Assembly (NCBI GenBank): GCA_964035795.1
Contig: OZ038323.1
Location: forward strand, 7,714,671 to 7,778,670
Length of the DNA: 64,000 bases
Direction: 5' to 3'
From: Pterobdella sp. o SKG-2022
Lineage: Eukaryota > Annelida > Clitellata > Hirudinida > Piscicolidae
The notes beneath the pieces are model-generated. The model was not told the DNA's origin. It ran no database searches and worked only from the letters and a program-made list of their open reading frames with translations. Position numbers and translations under genes: made by a program. Of the stretch, positions 39,101 to 50,945 are shown one piece after another (the first letter of the stretch is position 1; every line of letters starts with the position of its first letter).

Positions 39101-39492
39101 TTATTTATCATAATAACCATGATAAATATTGAAAAAAAAAAGAGTGCATTACTTGCCATTGAGCCACAATCTATCTTTCTCAAAAGATGCATCTACTGCT
39201 ACTGTTGTTTTTGCATGCATCTATTCAAGATGATTAAATATATTTATTTTTTAATGATCAAAAAAAATTAAATTCAAAACTTTAACTTACAAAATTACTA
39301 TCAAGTGTGGCACTAATTGATCCATTTAGAGGCAATATCAACTCTTCATCTTTTTTACCCCCTTGGAATTTTAATAAATTATGTAAAATTTCATTTGGTT
39401 GAAAAAAAATGGTTTGAAAATTTTATTAAAATATACATACAATATTTTATAACTGCAATGTTTGAAGGAGCAACAGCCGTGACAGTTTTCAT
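36182..39492 (-). CDS. MVD: Mevalonate diphosphate decarboxylase
   Basis: This cytosolic GHMP-superfamily enzyme converts mevalonate 5-diphosphate plus ATP to isopentenyl diphosphate, the last step of the mevalonate pathway. The model has ten exons: 39441-39492, 39291-39361, 39153-39220, 39024-39070, 38839-38964, 38562-38616, 38182-38326, 37603-37773, 37133-37255 and 36182-36370. Phases agree and give 348 residues; human is 400, with the shortfall mainly at the C-terminus and in loops. Signatures in order are [28 protein letters not shown] (phosphate-binding GHMP motif), [36 protein letters not shown] and [10 protein letters not shown]. The exon ending at 37133 could instead end three bases earlier. 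No exon is long, so the gene is invisible as a single open frame. Confidence 0.93.
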
Positions 39493-39943
39493 TTTACAAA
39501 AAAAAATTTAGAGAATAGTTGGCATATAAGTAATTTGTTAAGAAAAAATTGATGAAATTAAAAAACACAGATTTAACCATTTAAATCTTTTACAAATGAA
39601 AGAATTTTACTTTTAATTTTATATATTTCATAAAAAAGAATTTTTTTTTAAATTAATTAAATTTTTAAAAAAATATTTTCATAATATCATCAATTAGTTT
39701 TTTTAAAACTTCTCTGTTAAAATTTCGATTAGCCTAACCTCCAAGTTGGTATTCTGCATAACCTTGTATAATTTCTTTAAAATTTCAGCTTCATTAGTTT
39801 TTGAAAAGTATTGAATCAAATTTTAAACAGAAAATTTATTTAGATGTCGGTAACAGTTATTTCGATAATATCAAGTTGAAAAATAGCTGGGCGATATTTA
39901 AACCTCTTAAATAATTTTTTAACGTCTAATTAATTTTTCAGTA
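39493..39943. promoter_or_regulatory. Candidate bidirectional promoter, MVD/COX4
   Basis: Only 451 AT-rich bases separate the divergent start codons of MVD (minus) and COX4 (plus), so both promoters and 5' UTRs must fit here. I recognise no TATA box or binding site with confidence. The role is inferred from spacing. Confidence 0.45.
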
Positions 39944-40955
39944 ATGGCTTCAAAAAAACTTTTGTCTGTTTCTTCAAATTTGAAACAACTTGTTCGATGT
40001 GAGCATACTCGACCTCTTTCTGAAATTTACCCAAGGCTAGGTAAGAAGTTAACTAAACTTTTACTAAACCAAAGTTCATCTTTGAAATATTAACCATTAA
40101 AAATATTTTTCCAACTGAATTAAACTCTACAAAGGAAACAGAGAAATCGTAGGTCATGGACGAAATGGCCAACCAACATACGTCGACAATGCTAGTTTTC
40201 CTGCTCCTGCTGTGAGGTTCAAGGAAAACACCAAAGAAATTTTAGCTTTGAGAGAAAAAGAAAAGGGCCCATGGAAGGATCTCACTTTGCAAGAAAAAAA
40301 AGCCTGTAAAGATCCTCTATATACTTTTTCAAAACTTGAGTATTCTATTTTATAATAAGCACAAAGCTAAGTTGACATTATCTGGTGTGTATTTGATCAT
40401 ACTAATTTGGTGATTATTGAATAATATATTTAAAGGTTCATCATTAAAAAGGTTTTATAGTATTCAAAAAAACTTTGTTTAGTGTACAGAGCAAGCTTCT
40501 GCAAGACCTATGTTGAGATGAATGCTCCAACAGGCCATTGGAAGAAGGTGTTAACTTTAGCTTTTGGAGCTATCAGTGTTGCTCTCTGGGTGAACATTGT
40601 CTTCAGGAAGTTCAGTTAGTTTATGAATTTCACTTACACTATTTCATAACTCATTTCAGTAGTTGATGTTTTAATGTTTGAATTATTTCAATTGTGGTAT
40701 GAACTATACAAAAGTTGTTAATTACATTGAATATATCATTAATTTTCTAAAATTTGTATTAAACATGCTCGTGTTACTCAGAAAAATTTTCAAAATTTTA
40801 CAATTGAACCACCATCTTCAGTACTTCCTCCTGTACCAAGGACAGTGAATGAGGAGTGGAGGAAGGCATCTGTGGAGAAGATGGTACAACAGAGACTTGG
40901 TCATGTAGATGGTGTCAGCTCCAAATGGGATTATGAAAACAACAAGTGGAAATAA
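39944..40955 (+). CDS. COX4: Cytochrome c oxidase subunit IV
   Basis: Nuclear-encoded subunit of mitochondrial complex IV, with exons 39944-40040, 40135-40305, 40483-40614 and 40822-40955. Phases agree and give 177 residues against about 169 for human COX4I1. The N-terminus (MASKKLLSVSSNLKQLVR) is basic, Ser/Leu-rich and free of acidic residues, as for a mitochondrial presequence. The matrix part has YVDNASFPAPAVRF and GPWKDLTLQEKKA. One membrane helix follows (LAFGAISVALWVNIVF), and then the intermembrane tail ending SKWDYENNKWK, the family C-terminus. A candidate polyadenylation signal aataaa lies near 41195. Confidence 0.94.
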
Positions 40956-41745
40956 ATTATTTAGTGTGTTTTGTGGCAGTGGTTGGCTGGGTAGGTTTGA
41001 TGAGGTAGGTTTGGTTGTGCTCAAAGATCAATTGTTTTTTCAAAGATATTTAAGGTTGAATGGGAATTATCATTGTAAAACGGCTTTTTACTAAATATCT
41101 TGGAGTTCATCTAATTCCATTTTAGGTCCACACAATTTGAAATGGGGATTTATTCTCTCTTGCTAATTTGTTATTAGGAATAAATTTCTAGATTGGAAGT
41201 TGTTGTTTTTTCTTACAAATTAAGCATTCTTTCTGGCGTAGAACCTTAAAATTAGAATAAAGATGTTTCGCCGAGTTATTTGCTACGATTAATCGCGTTA
41301 TTACTCTCAGCAGATTAAGAAATCTACATTTATTTTTATATAATGACTAGGCGCATAACACGATTTTTTTTTTACAAAAAAGTCAATTTTTGTGTTTTAG
41401 AACAGAAAAATTTAATTATTGAAATTGTTGTTTTGGAGGCATATATCAAAATGATGAATGAAGATGAGAAGCTTTGATGATCATTTAAAAATAAGAATAA
41501 TTTATCTCAAAAAGAAACTATTTGACTAAAATTTACTCGAAGCGTATTATACAAATATTTTTCAAATTAAAAGAAATATACTTTTGAGAATCTTTAAAAT
41601 GTATTTCGACGATAATTTAATGTTTATTGGGCGCTAATTAAGATGAATTAGAAAGGTTGATTCGATTGGAGTAGGTCGCTCCAATCCTTCAAATACACAT
41701 CCTAATAAAATAAAATTTTTAATGTTTCGAAGATCTTTCTAACAA
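40956..41745. other. Intergenic region downstream of COX4
   Basis: AT-rich sequence. The open frame at 40909-41094 is an out-of-frame shadow of the last COX4 exon. Upstream non-coding or small first exons of the next gene could lie here, but none is visible. Confidence 0.5.
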
Positions 41746-44214
41746 ATGACGAATTTGTGTCATGTGTGTGGGATAGGCGACGGAAGCTTTGTCTTGCATA
41801 CAAGACCAAGATCTAAAGGCTCGTTTTTTCCCTTTCTATCAACTTCAAACAAATCCCATCGTGAAGGCAATGATTCGGTTGGTTGTTGTGCTGTGTGTAA
41901 AGCATTTTTAAAAGAGCAATGGAATTCATTCGAGAAGTTGAAAATTCCCATATACGAACGGACATACTGGGTGAAATCGTGGGGAAACAATGAGGATGAC
42001 GAGTCTTATATGTCAAGCTCAGTGCCAAATAATGAAGTCGTTAAAAAAGTTTTCAAAACTGAAAAAGTTGATGCTAATGACAGATTGAAAACGCCAGATA
42101 ATAATATGGTTGATTATAAATGTCAACATTATGCTGATATTAATGCTTCACCATTGCATTTTAATGGCAATAAAAAGCGGAAACTTTCAAGGGGTTTTGA
42201 ACCAAATATTAAAAAGGCCAGGCATGAAGATAATATATGCATAAAAGATTATTCTATTGAAAGATTGACAAAAAAAGATAGTTTAAATATTAATTATTCA
42301 GGAGAAAAGATAGATTTAAAAGAAAATGAAGTGCTTGATCTTAGTAAACCATTAAGGAAACAAAATAATTTCAAATGTCTCAGTTGCTCTTGTGAAATGG
42401 ATAGTGAAAACAACAAGGAAAATGAAGCATTAAGTACATGCAAAAATTGCTTTTCCCACTTGAAAAACACTCAAAAAAACTCTTTACAAAATGCAAAAAT
42501 GAAAAATGTGCAGCATAGTGCAAATAATGATGTTCCATCTCTTGATATAAGTTCACTTTTGAATAAAAATGGCTTTAAGAGATGTGGAACTCTTCATCAA
42601 AATCAAGCTCTTCAAAATGCATTTATTCAAAACACTTCCTCTATTTCAAGGAGCCTTGATGATATTAATGTTGAAGGAAAGCTGACTAATATCAATAACA
42701 AAACTAATCAAAAAAATAAAACATCAAACATGCAAGAAGCCAATGATGATGTGAGACCAGGGGATTCTTCAATAGACACAGATCCTCTTAATGATACATT
42801 GCATGCTGCTCTTGGCTTGATCTTTTTACAACACTCGCAACAACACTTGAAAGCTAAAAATATAAATAATCATTACAGCAATGTTTCCTACAATGAATCT
42901 TTAAGCAATTTTCCAATCACAACACAACAATTAACAACCAAAGAACAATTAACAACATTACAACATCAATCAACATCGCAGATTCAACCAAAAAACATAA
43001 CTACCTGTTACAAGTCATCCAACAAGTTTTCTCAACTTTCCATTATTAATAAAGAAGAACCAAACACCATAAACTCAAACCAGACATCAAAAATGTATTA
43101 TGGCAACAATTTTCCTCTCATAGCTCCTAATAAAAATATATGTATCAATAATAATCTCAATGAAAGTTCAACCATTAATAATGATCTCAATAGAAGCAAC
43201 GTCAATATTAATTATCTGAACATTAATGGCGACATGGTGAATAAGAAAGTGAAAGAGTGCGATAATGGGTGTAGTGATGGATCAAATGAGGTTTGGCCTG
43301 GAGTTGAGAAAATTCAAGAAATGTATCAATCTTATTTGCATGGTTCACCAATTATTTAGTTATTTATTTATCTGTTTCTATCTAATTATCTATACCTATC
43401 TATCTATTCATTTAATACTCTAACTATTAATGCTCACCTACCTCCTCACGCCACACAGGCCTCCACAGGAACATAGAGACAATAAAGCAGCAGCTTTCAC
43501 ATGCGAGGCATTGTAACGTCTCGTTGCAGCAACAACTCGACGCTCTACAGCATCAATTAGCGGTACTTTTCATCTGTTTTTACGTTAATTTCATTAACCA
43601 GTTAGGGGTTTCTATCCTTTCAAAAGAAATCAAAATGTATGATTCAGTTTTGTAACAAAAAACATCAATCAAGAGGAAATTTTAATAAATTTATTGAGAA
43701 TCAAAAGCTATAATTCTCTATAAGTTTAGTGTTATCATAAAACTTTAGCCTCTCAATATAGAGGTGAATGATTTAGTTTATATTTATATTTAATGGGTAA
43801 TGTGTTGAAAAACATGAGTTGATTAAAAAATACAATTCTGTCGTAAGACTATTTACGTTATCAAGAACTTGAAAGTATTTTGTTGATGAATCTATTTGAA
43901 TAGGTTTTAGTATTGTAAAAATTTTATTCTATTGTTTTGATTATCATATAATATGTTTTCATATTTTTATAACAACATTAGCAGTAATATGGAAAATTCA
44001 AATATACTATTCATGGTGACACGTTCAATTTAAAAGAATTTTATTCAAATATTTTTGAAATCGTTAAAATTGCTTAAAAATTAATGAAATTTTACATAAC
44101 CGGAAGAGAGCAAAAGAGGAGGCGGAAGTAACAGGTGGCGATAAAATGGAAATCCAACGAAATCTCGCTTCTCTAAAATCTTCAATATTATTCTTATCTT
44201 CTACTCCATTTTAA
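41746..44214 (+). CDS. Cys-rich probable nuclear protein with CtBP-type motif and C-terminal coiled coil
   Basis: Exons 41746-43342, 43459-43562 and 44107-44214 join in phase to give 602 residues. I do not recognise the family with certainty. Residues 5-8 (CHVC) and 47-51 (CCAVC), followed by QWNSFE and YERTYWVK, look like a zinc-binding module. A basic cluster (KKRKLSRG, about 143) could be a nuclear localisation signal. VLDLSKP (about 196-202) resembles the P-x-DLS CtBP-binding motif. A second Cys cluster (C211, C214, C216, C232, C235) follows, then a long Asn/Ser-rich low-complexity region. The last two exons encode a heptad-like Gln/Leu helix (SLQQQLDALQHQL). A GSE1/CoREST-type co-repressor is one possibility, from overall architecture only. 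The true start may lie further upstream. Confidence 0.65.
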
Positions 44215-46038
44215 ACTTCATTGAAATATACACTATAATACTATTCCTTGTATGTCGTATTAGTTAATTATGTAACAGTTCAATAGAGCTTTTGTCGAGT
44301 TAGTGTTAGAAGCGTTATTTTCAGAATGTGGACGTGTTTTATTCATGTGCATTTAAACCTATTTTTGTTTAAATGATCTACATATTTTATGCAAAGCAGA
44401 CATCAGTACAACATCAATCTTCCGTCTTTAATTGCCTTTTTATGTCCCAGTTTTGTACTTTATTTTTAAACTCAGTTCTATAATTCCGTATACTAATTGC
44501 GTTTTTTTTTTTTCGAATAAACTCAGAATTTTTATAGTTTTTTTAAGCTGAAATTGAAAAGTGAAGATGAGTTTGACGACGTTAGGTTGATGCGAGCCTT
44601 CAATGTTTTATGTAACCTTTAAAAATTCCGACCAATAAAAGATGGGAAAAATTGTAGTCTAAACCTTTTTCCGATATTTCTTTACAATATAATTCCAAAG
44701 ATTAAATATTTTTGATACAATATTTGAAGAAATTGTGCGGCGTATAACTAAAGTTGCTTTGCATGGTGTGTTTAAAACGCCGATGAGAACATTTAAAGTG
44801 GTCTAAAAATGTTTGTCACTACAAAAATATTTAAGTGGGAATTGTGGGTCATAAAGAGATATGGAGAGCAATTACACGAGGATCAAATACTGATGTGTGA
44901 TTGGCTGTTTCGAATTGATTGTTTATTAATTTATGGTGCTATTTCTATGTTCAATATTGACATTTTCTGGTCTTTTGAAATATTAATCTGAAAAAATGCA
45001 TTTCAGTTTTTATTTGAGTTTTATTTAGTTATTATGGGGTATTTTTGATTCGTTTCCATGCAATAATAGATCTATCCACTAAAAGTCACAAACATCACTA
45101 CATCCGCTTCACATTTCAACTTTTCTCCTCCATATATTCTTTCCACTATGAATATTATATATGTTTTTATAAAATAATTTTTATAAAAATATTTCACTCA
45201 TTATAAAGTAAAATTTTTTCCAACTTGGCGATATTCTAAACTCTAAGTTTACTTTTAAACTTTCAGATTAAGCTAATTTTTTTTCTAAAAAATAAACAAA
45301 TTTACATACAGTGTAAATTTGATCAATGCTAGCACAAAGCTTAGAGCCCCTACTATATAAATCTCGCTGGAACGTTTTTTGTTAAATATAAAATCATAAA
45401 CTATTTTAACCAACTGCACTTCTGAAAAGATTTTCATTCGAATAAATTCCGCACATACCCTAGAACAAATATTTAAAAGTAATTTTTCCATTTACATTCG
45501 TATTTTTGTTGTTTTCGCTTATTTATTCTGGGGTTTAAAGGATGGAAGGCTGCCATGCGGAATGTTTTATTCCAAGTATCTGGATACATTAGGAGTAAAA
45601 GGTTCAAGCAAAATATATATACATGGAACATAATTTCATTGTACAACTCAACACAATCATCAAAATAACAAAAATTACCATTTTATTGTTTGTATTGTTG
45701 GTAGTGTAGTGCAGAACCAAATGTTTCGTGCATTAACATACTGATTTCTAACAATTATTTGACGTTTTTGTGCATAAAAAATTATCGAACCTTACAATTT
45801 CAAGTTATAACCATGAGAAAATGGCACAAAGATTCGAGAATAATCTTATCTAAAACATTTAGAATGATCATTTCCAATGCGCTATTTTGTAGTTTACATT
45901 GTTTCAAAGCGCTTAACTAATTTTAAAAAGATAGAAAAGCAATGAGTTCAATGTGCCTGAAGAGGTGCGTGTGTTGGGAGGATTAAAACGCGTTAAAGTC
46001 GTAAAAACCATACATCTAGACGCCTCAAAGCACAAGCA
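44215..46038. other. Intergenic region between convergent genes
   Basis: AT-rich DNA between the 3' ends of the Cys-rich gene and the receptor gene. I see only short, unsupported open frames. Confidence 0.6.
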
Positions 46039-48876
46039 TCAATTTTTTGCAGGCATTAACGATGAAATTTTGCGAAAAAGTAGTTTGTTGAAAGCTGCTC
46101 TAAAGTCTGGATTGAAGATGGTGTAGATGACAGGGTTGAGTAGGGAGTTGATATATCCCAGCCAAACAATGACGCTGATCAAGAGACTAGGGTAGGTGCA
46201 TTGAGGTTCTGCGCAGAATGGCCTGATAGTCTCCACTATGAAGAAAGGCAACCAACAAACGATGAATGTACCTGTTACAATGGCCAAAGTCCTCGCTGCC
46301 TTGCGCTCTCTTTTCTGCTCTTGTTTCTGCTTGACACGCTGGTCGTTGTTGAAGACCGACTTAGAAGAACCTCTCAAGAGAAATTGCCTGGCAGAGTAAA
46401 ACTTTGTAGGAGTGATGGGGGAGTCGCATGCAAAACTTCCTTCAGACTCAGTTGTGGCATTCTGTTTTCGTTGCATGAACATCCGCATTCTTTTGTGTTT
46501 GATGCTTTTATGGTTAGTTGATTCGATCGATGGAGTCGGCTTATCAGAAGTGCTTTCTTGGTTGGATGAATTCTCTTTGGAACGAGATAATTCAGTGGCA
46601 ATGGCGGTGGTGGTGGTGGTGGCGGTGGCGGCATAACCCACCACAGAGAGATTTGTGATCATTATTAACTTTTCAGTGTTTTCCATGTTTGGCGAGTCAT
46701 TTTCAAGTTTGGTGCTGTTGTAACTTTTTTTGAACATTTTCTTTCTTATTCGATTCTTGGCGGCAGCGTAGATCTTGTAGTAGATGATGATCATGGAGAG
46801 AAAAGGCAGGTAAAACGCTCCCAAAGTTGCGAAGACTACATACCCCATCTCTTGGATGATGAAACAAGAACCAGAGTGGCTTGGGTCCCCTTCAGGAGAT
46901 TTGAAGCCGAACAAGGGAGGGATAGAGATGGCGAATGCAACGATCCAACTGAGAGCTATCATGACAACGATCCTCTTTTTTGGTCGATTGTACACGTACT
47001 CCACCTTTGTAACCACCCAGTATCGATCGAGGGAGATGGCGACGAGGTGTAAGATAGACGCTGTGCAACATATCATGTCGAAGGTGGTCCAGGCGTGACA
47101 CAACCATGAACCCAGGTTCCATTTTTGAGTCACCTGGTTGTATAGATGTTTGTTGGTAGGTGAGTATGTGGGTGTTTGTGTAGGAGAATGTGTGGGTGTC
47201 TAAAAATGTGTGATGTCTCGATGATTGTGTGTGTGTGTGATGGATAGATTCGTTGATGTGAAAGTTTGGATGAGACCATAAAAACCAATTTTTAAAATTA
47301 TTTTCAAGTCTTTTTTGTATTTTGCACTTATTTAAAAAAAAATAAAGGCCATCAAAATTTCACAGCTTTGCGCGAAAAAGTTTAAAAATTCTTCAAGTGT
47401 TTCAAAGATTTTTTAAAGGAAAGATGTAATTTCCATTTAGTAACCATCGATTTTCAACAAAAACAAAAAAAAACCAACAAGTACATTTCCAACTTATTAA
47501 ATTAAAAACCGAAAATCAAAAGCAATCGTCTTACAAGACATACAGAAAGAAGCATACAAGACCCTTAAACCGCATAAAACTTACTTTTACTTCTTCCTAA
47601 AGGTTTCAATCGCGTCATAAAAAAAGTATAAAAGTTTAAAATTCATTAAATGTTACCTCATTCACGGCCGCTATGGGCATAACCAAAAATGCCACTAGAA
47701 GGTCTGCTACAGCTAGGGAAGCAATCAGGTAGTTGGTAACAGTTCTGAGGTTCTTTTCGCTTATTATTGCCCATATTACCATTATGTTTCCTATCACCTA
47801 TAAGTGTTTTATGGTTTTATGAAATTGTGTTGGGTTTTTTTAATGGAGGGAGGAGGTTTTAGAGAGTTTTTGTGAGTATTGAGTTGTTTTTATTGTTGTA
47901 AGTTTTCTTGTGTTTGAGTCGTTGTGTTGTTTTTTCTGTTTATGTAGACTGCTTGCGGAACGCTTCTTTTGAGAAAAATATGTTGTTTAAAAATAATAGG
48001 ATGAAATCAAATTCAGAAAATAAATTTCCTGAAATCTAATGATTTATGTATTTGTTAATTAAAAGTTAACACTAAAAAACTCTCTTTTTTGGAATTTATT
48101 GTTATTTACCTAAATTACTAGAGTAATTAAAACAGCAAAAAATAAAATAAATTACATAAATAGACTAGTGAAATTAAAGAAAGCGTGTTCTACATTAAGA
48201 GCTTCAATTAGAAGTTTGAGAAATTTTTCTGGTTATTTGGAGAAATGAGAAGAAAATATAGAAAAAATTCATTTCAGCTTTGTATATGTTCGAATAAAAA
48301 TGCATACAAGAATACCTTTGAAGTTCAGGGAAAAGATTTGTAAAGTTTATTCGAAAAAAAAATTGTATAATAAAAGGAAAATTATAAATAGTTAATCAAG
48401 GAAGACAATTTATAATTAAAGTCAAATATGTATAAAACTTAAGATCTTCTTTGAATATTTAATGCTCAAAACTATGAATATTTGGGCTTCAAACTTTGAA
48501 AAATTGCTAAATATTTCAAGATTGAACGCTTCTACTAATATAGTTTGAATATTTTCTGATGCTAAAAGCAATTTATCAATATTAAAAATTTAAAATAAAT
48601 ATTAAAAAAGATATTCATAATATTATTTAAAACAAACCCCATAATAAAGATTTCAAAAAATCTCGATAAATTTGAAAAATAAACTATTCAAAAGACTTAA
48701 AAAGTAATAAAAGTGAAGGGAAATAATAGCAATAATGAAGGCAACATGAATACCGTAGCGAGGATTATGAGTACAAGGAGGGAAGACACCACTACAACAA
48801 ACGTCACACTGCCTCTCCACATCTCCTCTTCCGTTCTATTCATTTCTGCGAAATTGTTGTTGAATCGTAGTGGCAT
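46039..48876 (-). CDS. Biogenic amine GPCR, serotonin 5-HT1-like
   Basis: Class A receptor with exons 48754-48876, 47657-47797 and 46039-47133, in phase, giving 452 residues. The short N-terminus has an N-glycosylation sequon (NRT). TM1-TM2 carry GNIMVIWA and [13 protein letters not shown]. Cys100 precedes TM3, Asp107 is the amine-binding Asp (FDMICCTAS), and DRYW is at 124-127. TM5 has [10 protein letters not shown], with Ala-Thr at the positions that insect 5-HT1 receptors also fill this way. ICL3 is long, basic and low-complexity. TM6 has [20 protein letters not shown] and TM7 has NPVIY. The pattern favours a Gi-coupled 5-HT1-type serotonin receptor; octopamine or dopamine receptors are less likely. 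Ligand identity is inferred. Confidence 0.88.
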
Positions 48877-50102
48877 GTTCTAAAGAGTTGTATTGATTGC
48901 GTGGGATTGCTTAGTGTAGAAGGATCATTATTGATGGTTTGGCAAGATTAGTGGTCAATCGTAAGAAATTGCTTACTTTTTTTTTGGAATCCTTGGTGGT
49001 TTCAAATTTTCTCATTAAGTTTGAATGACATCAAATACTTCGATGATACAACAAGCATTATAGTAATACGGTTTTTAGTTTTCAAGTCGCGTGTCTAACA
49101 TTTTAAAGTGCTTCAGCTTTCATTGTTAAGGATGGAGCATGCTACATTTAATGTAATCTCCCATGATACCACAACTCTGATAACTTCAACTTATCTTCAC
49201 TCATCTAAATTTCGATACGTCTAGCCTTATCAAAATTTCCTTTAGCCCTACGACAACGCTGGTGTCGACAACCGTATCACAAGCAATCATGAGGGATACA
49301 ATGGGTCTTGGGGTGTGTGTTTATTGAAATAAAATCAAAAATCATTTAATCATTGAGTTCAGGAAAACTGCAAGCCAGCTTACACTATCATAAATACATT
49401 TAAAAATTGATTAAACAACTGAAGAATATTATATCTAAATAAAATTTTGAAAATTTTGTAAAATATTCTTAAAATCTTTTTATATATCGAACAAATAAAA
49501 CATCCCAAGTTACATCTACAGAGTAAAAACGATTAAAAGGTGCATCACAAATAAAATTATGAATGGATACTTATACTGCTCCAAAACAGACAAATATGAA
49601 CACACTGAACTTCAACCTCTACGGTTATAATTCTAATCAACTTTCCTCTACTTATCATAGCTTTAAAAGCCGCTCAAACAAAATTGGTCTTTTGAATGGT
49701 GGGATATTGAGTTAAAAATATACACGCAATTTAGTCTTTTTGTGTATAAAATTGCATTGGCATGATTATTGGCAATAATTTGTGTTGAATAACATTCGCA
49801 CTCGAACCCTGTGGTCAAAATCGTTGGAGATCAAAATTATTTTCAATGTGAAAAGATTAATATTTTTATTTGAATTTTTAGCAAATAAAGTTAAATACTC
49901 GTATAGAGTTGTATACACAAGGCAACAAGACCATGGGGGGTTTAAGCAGTGTCCAATGATAATGCTTGCAGACTAAATTGAGCTTTAATCGGAAATTAAA
50001 CAATACGTAGTGTTGAACCTTGTAAAAAGTGTACATGTTTTCTGCTATTAGAGGTGTCAAAGCTATATAGAGAAACATAATAATCTTCTTTAGCCAAAGT
50101 AA

Positions 50103-50235
50103 ATACTGAAAATTATTTGAACACTAAGGTAATTTTATGAAGTACAAAGCTTTTCGTTAACAAAGTAAGTTACTTTGTTAACGAAAAGCTTTGTACTTCA
50201 TAAAATTACCTTAGTGTTCAAATAATTTTCAGTAT
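50103..50235. repeat. Perfect 66-bp inverted repeat (hairpin)
   Basis: Arms 50103-50168 and 50170-50235 are exact reverse complements around a single central base at 50169. No mismatch was seen. It may be a foldback element or a replication/assembly artefact. The internal gaaaagcttt segment recalls the repeats at 31110 and 35610. Confidence 0.92.
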
Positions 50236-50652
50236 ATAGAGAAAGATGATTGGTTGCTTTGAATCCACGGTTGTCTAGTCGGTGTATGGATAAAAATATG
50301 TTTCAAAACATCACTTTGAACTTAAGCTACTTTTAAAATTCAAAAGTGAACCGCTGCTAATAAAACTAAATTCTATCTGTTGTATTTATATATATATTTA
50401 TGTGAGTTTTTAAAATTATTACTTGAGTATGAGCCCCCATAAATCATATAAATTGATGCAGATCCTGAGTCTTAGAAAGAATTTATGAAAAAAAGAAGTT
50501 TTTTTATAATTGGTGAATGATTTCAAAATATTTATAACACTATTGATTGCTATTTTTAAAAGTTTGCCGCCAACATTTAGAAAGTTATCATTAAAAATTA
50601 ATCGAAAGGAATTTGTATTTGATGATCTTTAGCTCAAAACCACAGAAAGGAA

Positions 50653-50945
50653 AATGTTGCATGTAACTGGTCCTACCCTGTGGAATAACCTTTCTGAATA
50701 ACTGAGGTTTTCTGTTTCCACACATTCTTTTGCACAAAACTTCAAATTTTTTTTCTTTTATAGATTTTTCGGCAAATATATATTCATATATTCTTTCGTT
50801 TACAAATTTTTTTTCTTTATTATTTTTTTGTCTAATAACTATGTGGCATAGAAACTCCTGAAGTTAATGCCAGTTTAATTTTATTTGTATTGTATTTTGT
50901 ATTTTGTAACTTTCAAACAGAAAATTTGAATAAACATGTTTTTAA
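50653..50945 (+). mobile_element. Degenerate LINE 3' end
   Basis: One frame reads VTGPTLWNNLSE, stop, then LRFSVSTHSFAQNFK. This is the typical C-terminal GP-x-LWN-x-LP...LR...F pattern of non-LTR retrotransposon reverse transcriptases, here interrupted by TAA. Non-coding sequence follows, including gcatagaaactcctgaagtt, which recurs near 26720. Confidence 0.6.

Noticed and set aside
40909..41094. 61-residue plus-strand frame
   Set aside because: Overlaps the last COX4 exon out of frame.
46374..46634. Proline-rich minus-strand frame beside the receptor ICL3
   Set aside because: Out-of-frame shadow of the receptor exon over a triplet repeat.
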